NCBI RefSeq assembly: GCF_000696385.1
Contig: NZ_JJMN01000006.1
Span: forward strand, 1-64,000
Source: Vibrio metoecus
GTDB taxonomy: Bacteria > Pseudomonadota > Gammaproteobacteria > Enterobacterales > Vibrionaceae
Reading direction: 5' to 3'
DNA length: 64,000 nucleotides
Both the position numbers and the translations under genes were made by a program. Below, piece after piece: positions 35,550 through 44,833 of this stretch. The number at the start of each line of letters is the position of its first letter. Position 1 is the stretch's first letter. The notes under the pieces are model-generated. The model saw only the letters and a program-made list of their open reading frames with translations, had not been told where the DNA came from and searched no databases.

Positions 35550-37685
35550 ATGTATAAAAAATCTCTGCTCTCTAGTGCAATCATTCTGGCGCTAGTGCCT
35601 TCAGCATACGCTGAACAACAGTCACAATTCAATGAGGTTGTCGTAACGGCAACGCGCTCTGCGCAAAACAAACAAGATGTTGCAGCATCGATCAATACTG
35701 TTAACGCTCAAGATATTGATAATTCGATCGCAACTGATGCAAAAGATGCACTCAAATACATGCCTGGCGTTGAAGTTAATTCAGGAAGTCGTTTTGGTAT
35801 ATCCGGTTTTAACATTCGCGGTATGGAAGATAGCCGGATCCTGACAGTGATTGACGGCGTTCAGCAACCAGTCGGTTATAACCCCGGAGCTTCAGAACAG
35901 CGTAAATACAGTAATGCAATTGAGGTAGATACTTTACAAGCGATAGAAGTGAATAAAGGTCCCTCTTCGACTCTGTATGGTTCGGACGCATTGGGTGGTT
36001 TAGTTCAATTTCGTACGAAGAACCCAAGTGACGTGTTAGTCGGTGACGATGATGGACATCGCTTTGGTATTAAGTCAACGTACACTTCTGTGGATGAACA
36101 GTTCAAAAACACTCTGACTTGGGCAATGCGTGAAGGTAAACTCGAAACATTGGTAATGGCTACCTATGCACAAGGTCACGAAACTCAATCTCACGGTTCA
36201 GGTGCTGACATTGAAGGGCCTAAGCGTGGTGCAACTAACCCAGCTGATACTGATTTAGGCAATGTGCTTGCTAAAGCTCAGTACCAAGCAAATGAAAGCC
36301 ATCGTTTGGGTTTAACCCTAGAACATTACACTAAAAACTATGATGAAGATGAACTCAATTACAATGGCTATGCGATTATGCCAGGGTTTGTTTATAGCAA
36401 TAACTTTAATGAAGATGTGAATAAACGTACTCGTATCTCATTAGATCATCAATGGTTAATGAATGCTTTACTCGCAGACGAAAGCAACCTAACACTAAGT
36501 TACCAAGATTCTAGCTCTTTGAATAAGAACTACGATACGACACCAAGTAGTGGTGCTCGTATGCGTGAGCGTGATTCAGCGGATAAAGCGGTGCAATTTG
36601 ATGCCCAATTTAATAAGTTAGTTGAAGTTGATGGTGTCTCACACGATGTAACCTACGGCGGTGGTTTCCTTAACAATGCGTTCAGTCTAGAAAACACGGA
36701 CCATTTTTATAGAACAGGAACATCTCGTGTAGGTAGCACAGGAGTGCCAGATGCAGATATCGTAAAATGGGGTTTATTCGCTCAAGATCAACTCTATTTA
36801 ATGGATGAACAACTAATCCTGACCGCGGGTTTACGTTATGACTCGTTTGAAGCTACACCCAAAACAGATGCAGGTTTTACTACCCAATATCAACCAAATA
36901 AAGATAATGCCTTTACCGGAAAACTTGGTGCAGTTTACCACTTAAAGGCTAATCTCGCGCTCTTTGGCCAGATTAGCCAAGGTTTCAAAGCACCAACAGT
37001 TTATGATCTGTATTACTTCTATAATCAAGGAGCCATTATTAACGCCAACCCTGATTTGAAAGCTGAACGCAGCATCTCTTATGAGGTGGGAACTCGTGGG
37101 AACAATGCGTATGGCAATATGGAATTTGCATTGTTCGTCAATGATTACCAAGATTTCATCACCCAAACCAAAACGGGCGAATCTGGTGGTAAAGATGTGA
37201 TCAGCAAGTACAACATCGACGAGGTTCGTATCTATGGTGCAGAACTCAGTTCTACCCTATTACTCGATGCAGTGTCTCCTCTTCCTCATGGTAGCTATGC
37301 GCGCCTAGCGATCGCTTATGCACATGGTGAAGATAGAGCTACGGGTAAAGAGATTGATACCGTTGCGCCATTAACCAGTGTGTTTGGGCTAGGTTATGAG
37401 CAAGCGAACTTCGGTTCAGCACTCAATGTGAAAATGGTGGCCAGTAAAGATGAGTGGCAACTTGATAACAACCTCGATGTGGCAGGATATACTGTCGTTG
37501 ACCTTACTGCGTATTATGTTCCAGTAAAAGATCTCACGGTTCGTGCTGGGCTGTTTAACCTATTTGATAAAAAGTACTGGCACTACTCGGATCTTTCTGG
37601 AAAAACAGGAACCGAGGCGTTCAATATTGACTACCAATCTCAACCGGGACGTAACTGGGGGATTTCTCTCGATTACCAGTTCTAA
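35550..37685 (+). CDS. hutA: TonB-dependent heme receptor HutA
   Basis: The 711-residue outer-membrane receptor has a signal peptide (MYKKSLLSSAIILALVPSAY), a TonB box NEVVVTATR, a plug domain with NIRGMEDSRI, and a 22-strand barrel ending in YQF. The heme-receptor motifs appear as FKAP and NPDL near residues 485-505. The His normally found between them is missing here (VYDLYYFYNQGAIINA). It imports heme with TonB/ExbBD energy. Identity as HutA rests on position next to LysR and pat in V. cholerae as well as sequence. Fur box upstream; strong terminator downstream. Confidence 0.83.
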   Translation: MYKKSLLSSAIILALVPSAYAEQQSQFNEVVVTATRSAQNKQDVAASINTVNAQDIDNSIATDAKDALKYMPGVEVNSGSRFGISGFNIRGMEDSRILTVIDGVQQPVGYNPGASEQRKYSNAIEVDTLQAIEVNKGPSSTLYGSDALGGLVQFRTKNPSDVLVGDDDGHRFGIKSTYTSVDEQFKNTLTWAMREGKLETLVMATYAQGHETQSHGSGADIEGPKRGATNPADTDLGNVLAKAQYQANESHRLGLTLEHYTKNYDEDELNYNGYAIMPGFVYSNNFNEDVNKRTRISLDHQWLMNALLADESNLTLSYQDSSSLNKNYDTTPSSGARMRERDSADKAVQFDAQFNKLVEVDGVSHDVTYGGGFLNNAFSLENTDHFYRTGTSRVGSTGVPDADIVKWGLFAQDQLYLMDEQLILTAGLRYDSFEATPKTDAGFTTQYQPNKDNAFTGKLGAVYHLKANLALFGQISQGFKAPTVYDLYYFYNQGAIINANPDLKAERSISYEVGTRGNNAYGNMEFALFVNDYQDFITQTKTGESGGKDVISKYNIDEVRIYGAELSSTLLLDAVSPLPHGSYARLAIAYAHGEDRATGKEIDTVAPLTSVFGLGYEQANFGSALNVKMVASKDEWQLDNNLDVAGYTVVDLTAYYVPVKDLTVRAGLFNLFDKKYWHYSDLSGKTGTEAFNIDYQSQPGRNWGISLDYQF

Positions 37686-37695
37686 TTTTGAACAC

Positions 37696-37723
37696 AAAAA
37701 AGCCAGCTTACGCTGGCTTTTTT
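37696..37723 (+). terminator. Terminator of hutA
   Basis: AAAAAAGCCAGC and GCTGGCTTTTTT pair around TTAC. The perfect A/T-flanked stem can work in both directions. Confidence 0.9.
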
Positions 37724-37771
37724 CTTTGAGAACACTTCATTCAAAAGGAATTTAAAAAGTGTTGAAATGAA

Positions 37772-37849
37772 TCATTTGTTCTCAGTCATCTCTTTTTTTA
37801 CCATCACTGCAGCAGCAACGATAAAAGCAATAATCAAGGCCAGTTCCAC
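37772..37849 (-). CDS. Very small membrane peptide (25 aa)
   Basis: GTG 37849 is preceded by a perfect AGGAGG 4 nt away and opens a 25-codon frame: hydrophobic MELALIIAFIVAAAVMV followed by charged KKEMTENK. That is the form of a one-span inner-membrane microprotein such as a complex subunit or leader peptide. It stands alone between hutA and sgrR. The ribosome site is better than that of most genes in the window. Confidence 0.6.
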   Translation of the reverse strand: MELALIIAFIVAAAVMVKKEMTENK

Positions 37850-37961
37850 TTATCCTCCTAAGAGTCACAATCAATTTCGCCGTAAGTCTAGCACTGAGTT
37901 GTGGGCTAAGCAGGGTTTATTTTGCAAAACTGACTGATTAGCGATCAAGATCAAACCGAGG

Positions 37962-39665
37962 CTAAACTTGATGAGTCGAAATATCGGGCTTTACCCAAAC
38001 TTGGCTAAAATCAAACCAACCGAGCGCATTGCATTTCGCATTTTGTAGAGCACCACACTGATCTTTACTAATCCCAAGCCAGCAGTGAAACATTGGGATC
38101 AATTGATGCTTTTCGACCAAAGACTTACCTAATTCTTTCGCTGGAAACACGGCGGATGGATCTGCTCGCCAGCCATCAATTAAGCTCTCCCATTGTTTGA
38201 AATCTTCATTCTGGCTCAAAAACTCAATATCAGAATAGTTGAGTAACCAGCCAGCTAGCGCATCATCACGATGATTGGCGATACCCATTGGTTTAATCCA
38301 AATATCCACATTGTCTGTATCAGAGATTGTATGTTCATACTTGATGATGTTGACACTCATCCCATCTTGATTGAGCAATTGCTTTATCGCACTAGCAACC
38401 GTGGGAAACATCGGGTGTTGGGCGTGATACGCAATCGTCAGTTCTTTCGTTTCTGGGGGGAATGTTCTGTGTTGTGGGGTTGAATGATGGTACCACCCCG
38501 GCTTTAAGCCATATGCAGGTAAAACCCCAAGCTCAATAATTTTGTCTTCAGGGAGAAGGCGAAACAGATTTAGAGCACTGAGTTTTTCGGATAAATAACG
38601 CGCCCAATGCTCATTTTGGGCTACCCCAGTGCGGCGATTCAGCAGTAAATAGGTGCATCCGGGATCCAGTTCTACATCTTCGGTAGATGAACCGCGGGCC
38701 GATTTGATCGGGTTCGACAAACTCGGAAAAACCATTGAAGAGTGCACTTCATCGATGACCCAAACCTCCACTCGATCGAGAAGTGGACGGAAACCAAAAT
38801 AGCCATCAAATGCTTGTAAAACTAAGCGTTTTTCATCATTGATAACTACTTTGTAAGGACCGGAACCGACCGGCATCAAATCAAAATCTGGGTTACGATC
38901 CGCTTCTGCTGGAAGAATTTTCGCGCAAGCCTCAGACAGCATTAAAGGTAGATAAGCATCCGGCTTTTGCAAATAGACATCAACCGCCCAAGGATAGGGA
39001 GAATCGACACGATCAATGTGCGCAAATAAATTCAGCAAACGTAACTGCCAAAGATTCTGCACCACCAGTTCGGTGGTAAGCAGGTTTCCGTTATGAAAAC
39101 GGACTCCTGGGCGTAAGTAGAATCGCCAATGTGTTTGTGAAATGGCTTGCCAAGCGTGCGCCAAATCGGGTTGTAATTGTTCATCTTCGTCAAGACGGGT
39201 GAGCCCACTGAACACTTGCCGAGCGATATGCTGCTCTGAACGGCGCATCGGTTTTTGCGGGTTCAACATTGAAAGCTGGCGGTAGTATGGAAGCCTTACC
39301 ACTTGTAGCCCTTCTTGGTGTTGAACACCAAGATAGCTTTCAATCACTTGGGTTAATTTTGCGGCATCTTGATCAAGAACCGCAAAGGCTTGACCAATTT
39401 TTCCTTCGTTAAGATAGCGACGAGCGAGGTTCTCACTCACATCGGCACGGCTACGTTTAAAAATGAGCTGCGAGAGTTTGCCGCGTCCTGCTGCAGGATG
39501 CCATTCGATCCACCCCTCTTCTTCCATTTTATTCAGTACGATCCGCGCATTACGGCGGGTACAAAATAGGATGTCTGTAACATCTTCAAGCTGGGTTTCA
39601 ACATCTTGGCCTTGAAAGTGCTCAAAGAGCGTTTCGAACTGAACACGTAAGCGGGGGCTACTCAT
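37962..39665 (-). CDS. sgrR: SgrR-family regulator (winged helix plus solute-binding domain)
   Basis: The 567-residue protein has an N-terminal SgrR DNA-binding domain (about residues 5-120, LFCTRRNARIVLNKMEEEGW) followed by a peptide-type periplasmic-binding-protein domain kept in the cytoplasm (GVRFHNGNLLTTELVVQNLW, GSGPYKVV). In E. coli SgrR senses sugar-phosphate stress and activates the small RNA SgrS. Only about 80 bp lie upstream before DUF3389, so an adjacent sgrS is not present. ATG 39665 has no strong ribosome site. Confidence 0.85.
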   Translation of the reverse strand: MSSPRLRVQFETLFEHFQGQDVETQLEDVTDILFCTRRNARIVLNKMEEEGWIEWHPAAGRGKLSQLIFKRSRADVSENLARRYLNEGKIGQAFAVLDQDAAKLTQVIESYLGVQHQEGLQVVRLPYYRQLSMLNPQKPMRRSEQHIARQVFSGLTRLDEDEQLQPDLAHAWQAISQTHWRFYLRPGVRFHNGNLLTTELVVQNLWQLRLLNLFAHIDRVDSPYPWAVDVYLQKPDAYLPLMLSEACAKILPAEADRNPDFDLMPVGSGPYKVVINDEKRLVLQAFDGYFGFRPLLDRVEVWVIDEVHSSMVFPSLSNPIKSARGSSTEDVELDPGCTYLLLNRRTGVAQNEHWARYLSEKLSALNLFRLLPEDKIIELGVLPAYGLKPGWYHHSTPQHRTFPPETKELTIAYHAQHPMFPTVASAIKQLLNQDGMSVNIIKYEHTISDTDNVDIWIKPMGIANHRDDALAGWLLNYSDIEFLSQNEDFKQWESLIDGWRADPSAVFPAKELGKSLVEKHQLIPMFHCWLGISKDQCGALQNAKCNALGWFDFSQVWVKPDISTHQV

Positions 39666-39746
39666 AAAGAGGAAAACTCATAACGATTCTATTTTTAAGC
39701 AGTTTCCCTATTTTTTATGAAATGAGCAAGCCTCACGAAAAAACTT

Positions 39747-39980
39747 TTAGAGCACATCACAACCCAGCGTTTGGGCTATGATGCGCAGTTGCGCTTCATC
39801 ATCTAATTTGAGTGACCATTTAGCTTCACTTCCATTAGCGACTAACACATTGGCCCCATTTCCCATCAACGTAATGGCATCGGAGTACGCTTGTAGAGTC
39901 ACCATGTTTTCACTTCCTAAGCGGACAACCACTTCATGTGGAGTGAGGATGATTTTGCCGCCTTTAAATTGAATAACCAC
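39747..39980 (-). CDS. DUF3389-type small protein
   Basis: The 77-residue beta-rich protein (GGKIILTPHEVVVRLGSENM, LQAYSDAITLMGNGANVLVA) matches what I remember of DUF3389 in vibrios. Function unknown. GTG 39980 directly abuts the TAA of the upstream thioesterase gene, so the two are translated together. Confidence 0.7.
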   Translation of the reverse strand: MVIQFKGGKIILTPHEVVVRLGSENMVTLQAYSDAITLMGNGANVLVANGSEAKWSLKLDDEAQLRIIAQTLGCDVL

Positions 39981-40433
39981 TTAAACCTCTAATGACTGCT
40001 GGTTTTTTTGTACGCGTGCTCGTTTGACGGCAACGGTGAGTCGGCTGATACAAACCAAATGCCCTTGTTCGTCTTTGATTTCGATTTGCCAAACTTGGGT
40101 TGAAATCCCCATATGTAACGGTGTTGCTGTACCAATCACCATTCCCTCTCGCATCGCGCGGACATGGTTGGCATTGATGTCCAAACCTACGCAATATGCC
40201 TCTTCTCCAACGCTAAAATTAGCCGCAACGGAGCCCAAAGTTTCAGCCAAAACGACAGATGCACCACCATGCAACATCCCTAATGGTTGATGCGTGAAGT
40301 GGCATACCGGCATGGTTGCTGAGATACTATTGTCCGTTAACTGGGTATAAACGATATTTAAATGTTCGATGAGTGTATTTTTAGAAGTCGCATTTAGCAC
40401 TTCTAACGTAATAGGTTTGTTCCAGATGGCCAT
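39981..40433 (-). CDS. Hotdog-fold acyl-CoA thioesterase (PaaI/YdiI type)
   Basis: The 150-residue hotdog protein has the active-site stretch MLHGGASVVLAETLGSVAAN near residue 55, with the catalytic Glu typical of the PaaI/YdiI branch. E. coli MenI (YdiI) hydrolyses 1,4-dihydroxy-2-naphthoyl-CoA in menaquinone synthesis; this gene may do the same or act on other acyl-CoA. It is first in a two-gene unit with DUF3389. Confidence 0.85.
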   Translation of the reverse strand: MAIWNKPITLEVLNATSKNTLIEHLNIVYTQLTDNSISATMPVCHFTHQPLGMLHGGASVVLAETLGSVAANFSVGEEAYCVGLDINANHVRAMREGMVIGTATPLHMGISTQVWQIEIKDEQGHLVCISRLTVAVKRARVQKNQQSLEV

Positions 40434-40602
40434 GACAAAATCCTAAGAGAATCGGCTGAAAGAACATTGTACCGACTCGCGCGTACTTACACAAAATGAG
40501 GATCCTCGCCGGGCTTCAAGTGAGTGAAAGATGTAACATTATGATTGCTTGATGATAATATTGATGGCACTCATCAGTCGCCACAAAATGAAGGAATAGA
40601 TA

Positions 40603-41394
40603 ATGAATAAGGCTCGATTGGCGCTCGCTTTATTGATGACGATAGGCTTAACCGCGTGTACCGCATCTCCCACAGGCAGAAATCAATTACTCCTATTCTC
40701 TGATAATGATATGAGCCAGCTTGGCTCACAATCTTTTACGCAGATGAAACAAGAAATCCCCGTTAATAAAAATGTAAAAACGAACGCCTATGTGCAGTGT
40801 GTTGCAAATGCGATTACTGCTCAAGTCCCTGCACAAAAAGGCTTTTCTCAATGGGAAGTGGTGGTTTTTGAAAGCGATCAAGTTAACGCTTTTGCATTAC
40901 CAGGCGGAAAAATAGGTGTTTACACAGGACTGTTGAAGGTGGCGGTTAACCAAGATCAATTGGCAACAGTCCTCGGACATGAAGTCGCTCATGTACTTTC
41001 TAATCACAGCAATGAACGTTTATCACAATCACAATTAGCGAATGCGGGCTTACAATTAACCGATATTGCTATTGGTGCATCAGAATACAGTCAATACCGT
41101 AATTTGACGATGGGAGCACTGGGTGTGGGCGTACAATATGGCGTTATTCTACCTTACGGGCGAAGCCAAGAATCTGAGGCGGATGTATTGGGGTTAGCGT
41201 TGATGGCTAAAGCGGGATTTGATCCAGCCCAGAGCATTGAGCTTTGGAAAAATATGGCAAAAGCATCAGGGGGTAAGCAGCCGCCAGAGCTTCTCTCAAC
41301 TCACCCATCGCACAATACTCGTATCGCGGATTTGAGTGCGACAATCAGCACTCTCCCTCCTTATCAGGGAAAGAAAGCACACTGCTCTTTGTAA
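40603..41394 (+). CDS. M48-family metalloprotease lipoprotein (LoiP/YcaL-like)
   Basis: The 263-residue protein has a lipoprotein signal with lipobox LTAC (Cys near 19) and the zinc motif HEVAH near residue 127, with the third ligand in QESEADVLG near 200. It matches Oma1/LoiP-type M48 proteases that act in outer-membrane protein quality control. AAGGAA precedes ATG 40603. Catalytic residues are all present. Confidence 0.9.
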   Translation: MNKARLALALLMTIGLTACTASPTGRNQLLLFSDNDMSQLGSQSFTQMKQEIPVNKNVKTNAYVQCVANAITAQVPAQKGFSQWEVVVFESDQVNAFALPGGKIGVYTGLLKVAVNQDQLATVLGHEVAHVLSNHSNERLSQSQLANAGLQLTDIAIGASEYSQYRNLTMGALGVGVQYGVILPYGRSQESEADVLGLALMAKAGFDPAQSIELWKNMAKASGGKQPPELLSTHPSHNTRIADLSATISTLPPYQGKKAHCSL

Positions 41395-41412
41395 CTGAAT
41401 CATCAAACAAGC

Positions 41413-41450
41413 AAATACAGCTAGACCGACACATCCGCCTAGCTGTATTT
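41413..41450. terminator. 12-bp inverted repeat, possible terminator
   Basis: AAATACAGCTAG and CTAGCTGTATTT form a perfect stem with a 14-nt loop after the M48 gene. No T run follows. Directly next to it, 41451-41463 (GCGACACTGTCAC) is a one-mismatch matS-like site. Confidence 0.5.
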
Positions 41451-41508
41451 GCGACACTGTCACGTCAGAAGAAGCGGATAGCACTGCGTCCTGAACTGGC
41501 TACTGAAT

Positions 41509-41946
41509 CTACCGCTTGCCGGTTTTTTTTCTTTCTTTCGACTTGTTTTGTTTTGTCTTCGACGAATTCTTTTGAGCTTTCTCTTTCTTTTTAGCAGAGG
41601 CCTTTTTACTTGATGGAGCCGCTTCTACCTCATTTTTTACTGACTTTTTCGGAGCTGCTACGCTAGGTACGGATTCAATAACAGGGACATCACAAATCAC
41701 GACGTAAAACTCTTGATTAAATTCAATGAGATCACCGTTATAGACTTTACGACGCTTACGAGTTTCTTCTTCACCATTGACAAACACATACCCTTCACTG
41801 ATCACGTGTTTTGCCTCCCCACCACCGCTAATGGCGTTCGCTATTTTCAGCACTTTATACAGTTCAATGGGTTGGCTAGAAACTTCCACACCGATAGCTT
41901 CAATTTCGATTTCTTCATCTTGTGGATTGAATTGTTCGTCTGTCAT
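41509..41946 (-). CDS. S4-domain RNA-binding protein (YbcJ-like) with basic tail
   Basis: The 145-residue protein has an acidic start (MTDEQFNPQDEEIEIEAIGV) and a central S4 domain (YKVLKIANAISGGGEAKHVI, then SEGYVFVNGEEETRKRRKVY) as in YbcJ and RlbA. A C-terminal tail of about 50 residues is nearly all Lys, Ser, Ala and Arg. S4 domains bind structured RNA; the lysine tail would strengthen this. ATG 41946 is chosen, as the frame upstream adds a poor N-terminus. Confidence 0.82.
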   Translation of the reverse strand: MTDEQFNPQDEEIEIEAIGVEVSSQPIELYKVLKIANAISGGGEAKHVISEGYVFVNGEEETRKRRKVYNGDLIEFNQEFYVVICDVPVIESVPSVAAPKKSVKNEVEAAPSSKKASAKKKEKAQKNSSKTKQNKSKERKKTGKR

Positions 41947-42060
41947 GACATTACTCTCAAAAAATTTTCCGCAGTTTAGCTTTTTCAAACGTAATTACCA
42001 ACGTCAACGCAAACAAACACTAAACTAAAGATTATCAACGTACTCTTTGATCAGGCAACT

Positions 42061-42846
42061 ATGCGTATTGATGTGCTCTTGATGTGCTCTTGGCTAATCT
42101 CAACCTCTCTCTATGCGAAGCCAATCAGCGTCACCATTTTCACTGATGACTCTTATCCTCCTTACAGTTATGCCGAGAACGGCCAAGCCATGGGGATTTA
42201 CCCAGACATTGTGCGCTCAGCCGATACCTTGATGGAGGAGTTTGAGATTGTTTTACAACCTACCCCTTGGCGACGTGGTTTAAAGTTGCTTGAAGCAGGG
42301 CGAATTTTTGCCCTTCTCCCCCCTTATTATTACCCCAACAAGCGCCCTTACATCCAACCTTATTCAGATCCTATCCTCGATGAAGAGGTGGTCGTGTTTT
42401 GCCAAAATAAATGGTTAAACCGTAAAAACCTGACTGAATGGCCAAAAGATTTTTATGGTTTAAAAATAGGTATCAATGATGGATTCAGTGCCGGTGGTCA
42501 GGCCTTTTGGCAAGCGGTAAATGAAAAAAAGTTCACGGTTGAAAGTGCAAATAGTAATCGGGTGAATCTTTTAAAGTTACGCGGTGACAGAATTGACTGC
42601 TACATCAATGATCACATTTCGATTTTGTGGGAATTAGCTCGGTTAAAACGAGAAGGTGCGATTGAAAATGCCAACTTTTCAATCGCGGCGAAACTGAGTA
42701 TTGAACAAGGTTACATTGGTTTCACCAATCAAAATCTTGAACAGTATCCTTACCAGAGCAAATTTGTTGCTGCATTTAATGTTGCATTAGCTGAGCTAAA
42801 AAGTAGCGGCCAACTGGATAAAATTGTTAGCCACTATATTGAATAA
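42061..42846 (+). CDS. Periplasmic substrate-binding protein, type 3 family
   Basis: The 261-residue protein has a signal peptide (MRIDVLLMCSWLISTSLYAK) and the solute-binding fold typical of polar amino-acid binders (TDDSYPPYSYAENGQAMGIY, then DIVRSADTLM, GLKIGINDGFSAG). No permease or ATPase gene is adjacent, so it may be an orphan binding protein or sensor. The ligand is not predictable. Confidence 0.78.
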   Translation: MRIDVLLMCSWLISTSLYAKPISVTIFTDDSYPPYSYAENGQAMGIYPDIVRSADTLMEEFEIVLQPTPWRRGLKLLEAGRIFALLPPYYYPNKRPYIQPYSDPILDEEVVVFCQNKWLNRKNLTEWPKDFYGLKIGINDGFSAGGQAFWQAVNEKKFTVESANSNRVNLLKLRGDRIDCYINDHISILWELARLKREGAIENANFSIAAKLSIEQGYIGFTNQNLEQYPYQSKFVAAFNVALAELKSSGQLDKIVSHYIE

Positions 42847-42854
42847 GGAGAGCG

Positions 42855-43525
42855 TTATCGTGTGACCATATTGCGGATCTGCTTCGCGCGTTCTTCGTCA
42901 CTCACAGTGCTTGGGGGTGGAACCGTTAAACCTTTTATTACCGATGGACGTTGCGCAATTTCATTCATCCAACGTTGTAAATGGAGTAAGCCATCGATTG
43001 AGATACCACTCCATTCGTGAATTCGTACCCACGGGAATGTTGCGATATCGGCTATCGTGTATTCATCCCCTGCCAGATACGCATTTTGCGCCAGTTGTCC
43101 GTCCATTACTTCAAATAAGCGTCGACCTTCTTTTTGGTAACGGTCGATGGCAGGCTGAATTTTTTCAGGGAAATAGCGGTAAAACACATTGGCTTGTCCC
43201 ATCATCGGACCCACACCGCCCATCTGGAACATTAACCACTGGATCACACGTGAACGAGCTTTGCTTTCTTGTGGCAAGAACATGCCTGTTTTCTCGGCCA
43301 GATACAGCAAAAATAGCCCCCGACTCAAAAAACGGCAAAATCATCGTTATCACGGTCAACTATTGCAGGAATTCGACCATTGGGGTTAATCGCGGTGAAT
43401 TCAGGTTGCTTTTGCTCATTACTGGAAAGATTAAGCGCATGAGTCGTGTATTCCAGCCCCATCTCTTCCAATGCAATCGCAATTTTGTGGCCATTGGGCG
43501 TAGCTGCAGTATAAAAATCAATCAT
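42855..43525 (-). CDS. Glutathione S-transferase family (YfcG/Ure2-like), frameshifted as read
   Basis: An N-terminal thioredoxin-fold domain ([31 protein letters not shown]) and a helical C-terminal domain ([20 protein letters not shown]) match the nu-class GST YfcG, a glutathione-dependent disulfide reductase. Extra bases in the A6 run at 43327-43332 and the A5 run at 43309-43313 break the frame; removing both reads [20 protein letters not shown] and gives 222 residues. It lies 11 bp downstream of another GST gene and is probably controlled by the divergent TetR regulator. Confidence 0.85.
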
Positions 43526-43536
43526 GGAAATATTCC

Positions 43537-44148
43537 TTATTGAAAAGCTGGGCGTTGAGCCACTTGCTCATACCAGCGAGTAATGTGCGGATAGTTTTCG
43601 GCTACGGGCAATTCGAGTGTTTTTTGGACAAAGCCAATAAAAATGTAGGCGGTGATATCCACAATAGTGAAACGATCCGTAGCAATAAATGTAGACTCTG
43701 CCAGACGTTGTTCAAGTTGAGGTAAGAAGGTTGCAACTCGTGCTTTACTCTCTTCGCCCCAAGCATAAACGCAGTTTTCACGGTCTTTGTAGATGCCCGT
43801 CAAATTGCGAAACGCTTGGAATCCAGCGTAGAGCCCCTGAAACTCAACCACTCGATGCCACATTTCTATTTGAGCTTGCTCTAAAGGTGAGCGGCCAAAC
43901 AGTTGCTGCGAATTAGGATAGGTTTGATCAAAATAGCGACAAATAGCCACACTTTCACACAAGGTCGTACCATCATCTAATTCAAGTAGCGGCACTTTGC
44001 CATTAAGACTTTTGCTGAGGAACGTATCGGACAAGTTTTCTCCGCTACGAATATCCACATGAACACGTTCAACATCCAAACCTAATTCTTTAAGAAAAAT
44101 CGAAACTCGGCGGCTGCTGGGTGTCATAGCGGTTTCATATAATTTCAT
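43537..44148 (-). CDS. Glutathione S-transferase family protein
   Basis: The 203-residue GST has thioredoxin-like residues 1-80 ([40 protein letters not shown]) and a helical C-terminal domain with the [10 protein letters not shown] capping region. The TPSSR near the N-terminus marks a Ser-type active site. The substrate is unknown. It is first in a likely two-gene operon divergent from tetR, with palindromic operators between. Confidence 0.9.
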   Translation of the reverse strand: MKLYETAMTPSSRRVSIFLKELGLDVERVHVDIRSGENLSDTFLSKSLNGKVPLLELDDGTTLCESVAICRYFDQTYPNSQQLFGRSPLEQAQIEMWHRVVEFQGLYAGFQAFRNLTGIYKDRENCVYAWGEESKARVATFLPQLEQRLAESTFIATDRFTIVDITAYIFIGFVQKTLELPVAENYPHITRWYEQVAQRPAFQ

Positions 44149-44173
44149 TCTACTATCCTTATTTTCTTTTTCT

Positions 44174-44185
44174 GAACGATCGTTC
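44174..44185. promoter_or_regulatory. Palindromic TetR operator 1
   Basis: GAACGATCGTTC is a perfect 12-bp palindrome in the region between the GST genes and the divergent TetR gene. It shares the GAACG half-site with the second palindrome. Confidence 0.65.
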
Positions 44186-44216
44186 TGGTTATACTCTACG
44201 CAGTTTCTGAACGTTC

Positions 44217-44228
44217 AGTCAAGAATAT
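44217..44228. promoter_or_regulatory. Palindromic TetR operator 2
   Basis: CTGAACGTTCAG is a perfect 12-bp palindrome with GAACG half-sites, 24 bp before the TetR start. A TATACT-like -10 element lies between the two operators. Confidence 0.65.
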
Positions 44229-44251
44229 ATTTTTCAGTAGTAGAGTTTCGA

Positions 44252-44833
44252 ATGGCAAGAAAATGCAACTTTGATCGAAAAGAAAAATTGCACGAAGCAA
44301 TGCGGTTGTTTTGGCAAAAAGGCTACGCCAATACCGCCATTTCTGATTTGGTTGATCACCTACAAATCAACCGCTTCAGTTTGTATAACGCCTTTGGTGA
44401 TAAGCAGACACTGTACTATGAAGCGCTTGATCACTATCTGGCGTTGACGAGTGGCCCGACGTTAAAAGCACTTGAGCATGAAAATGCCGGCTGGGGAGAG
44501 TTGAAAGCCTTTCTTGAAGGGTTTGCCGATTTGCAGAAAACCTCTAAAAACGGTTGTTTTATCCAAAATGCTTTAGTTGAGCACGCGGGGGCTGATCACG
44601 AAGTTCTCAGCAAAGGTCATGCCCTTTTCGACCGATTACTCGGATTGATGACCCGAGCGCTCGATAATGCCATGCAGCAAAAACAGATATCGACCACTTT
44701 ACCTGCGGATGCTATCGCCAAATTAATTCTCACCCAAATGCAAGGGATGCGAGTGTTGGGTAAGGCACAGCGTCAGACGGATCTTGAACAAGGTTTAACG
44801 GTGTTAACTCAGTTAATTGAGGGGCGAGCATGA
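44252..44833 (+). CDS. TetR/AcrR-family repressor
   Basis: The 193-residue protein has an N-terminal helix-turn-helix (AMRLFWQKGYANTAISDLVD, NRFSLYNAFGDKQTLYYEAL) and a C-terminal ligand domain. The two palindromes directly upstream suggest it represses itself and the divergent GST pair, responding to an electrophile or similar compound. The next gene overlaps it by 4 bp (ATGA). Confidence 0.88.
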   Translation: MARKCNFDRKEKLHEAMRLFWQKGYANTAISDLVDHLQINRFSLYNAFGDKQTLYYEALDHYLALTSGPTLKALEHENAGWGELKAFLEGFADLQKTSKNGCFIQNALVEHAGADHEVLSKGHALFDRLLGLMTRALDNAMQQKQISTTLPADAIAKLILTQMQGMRVLGKAQRQTDLEQGLTVLTQLIEGRA

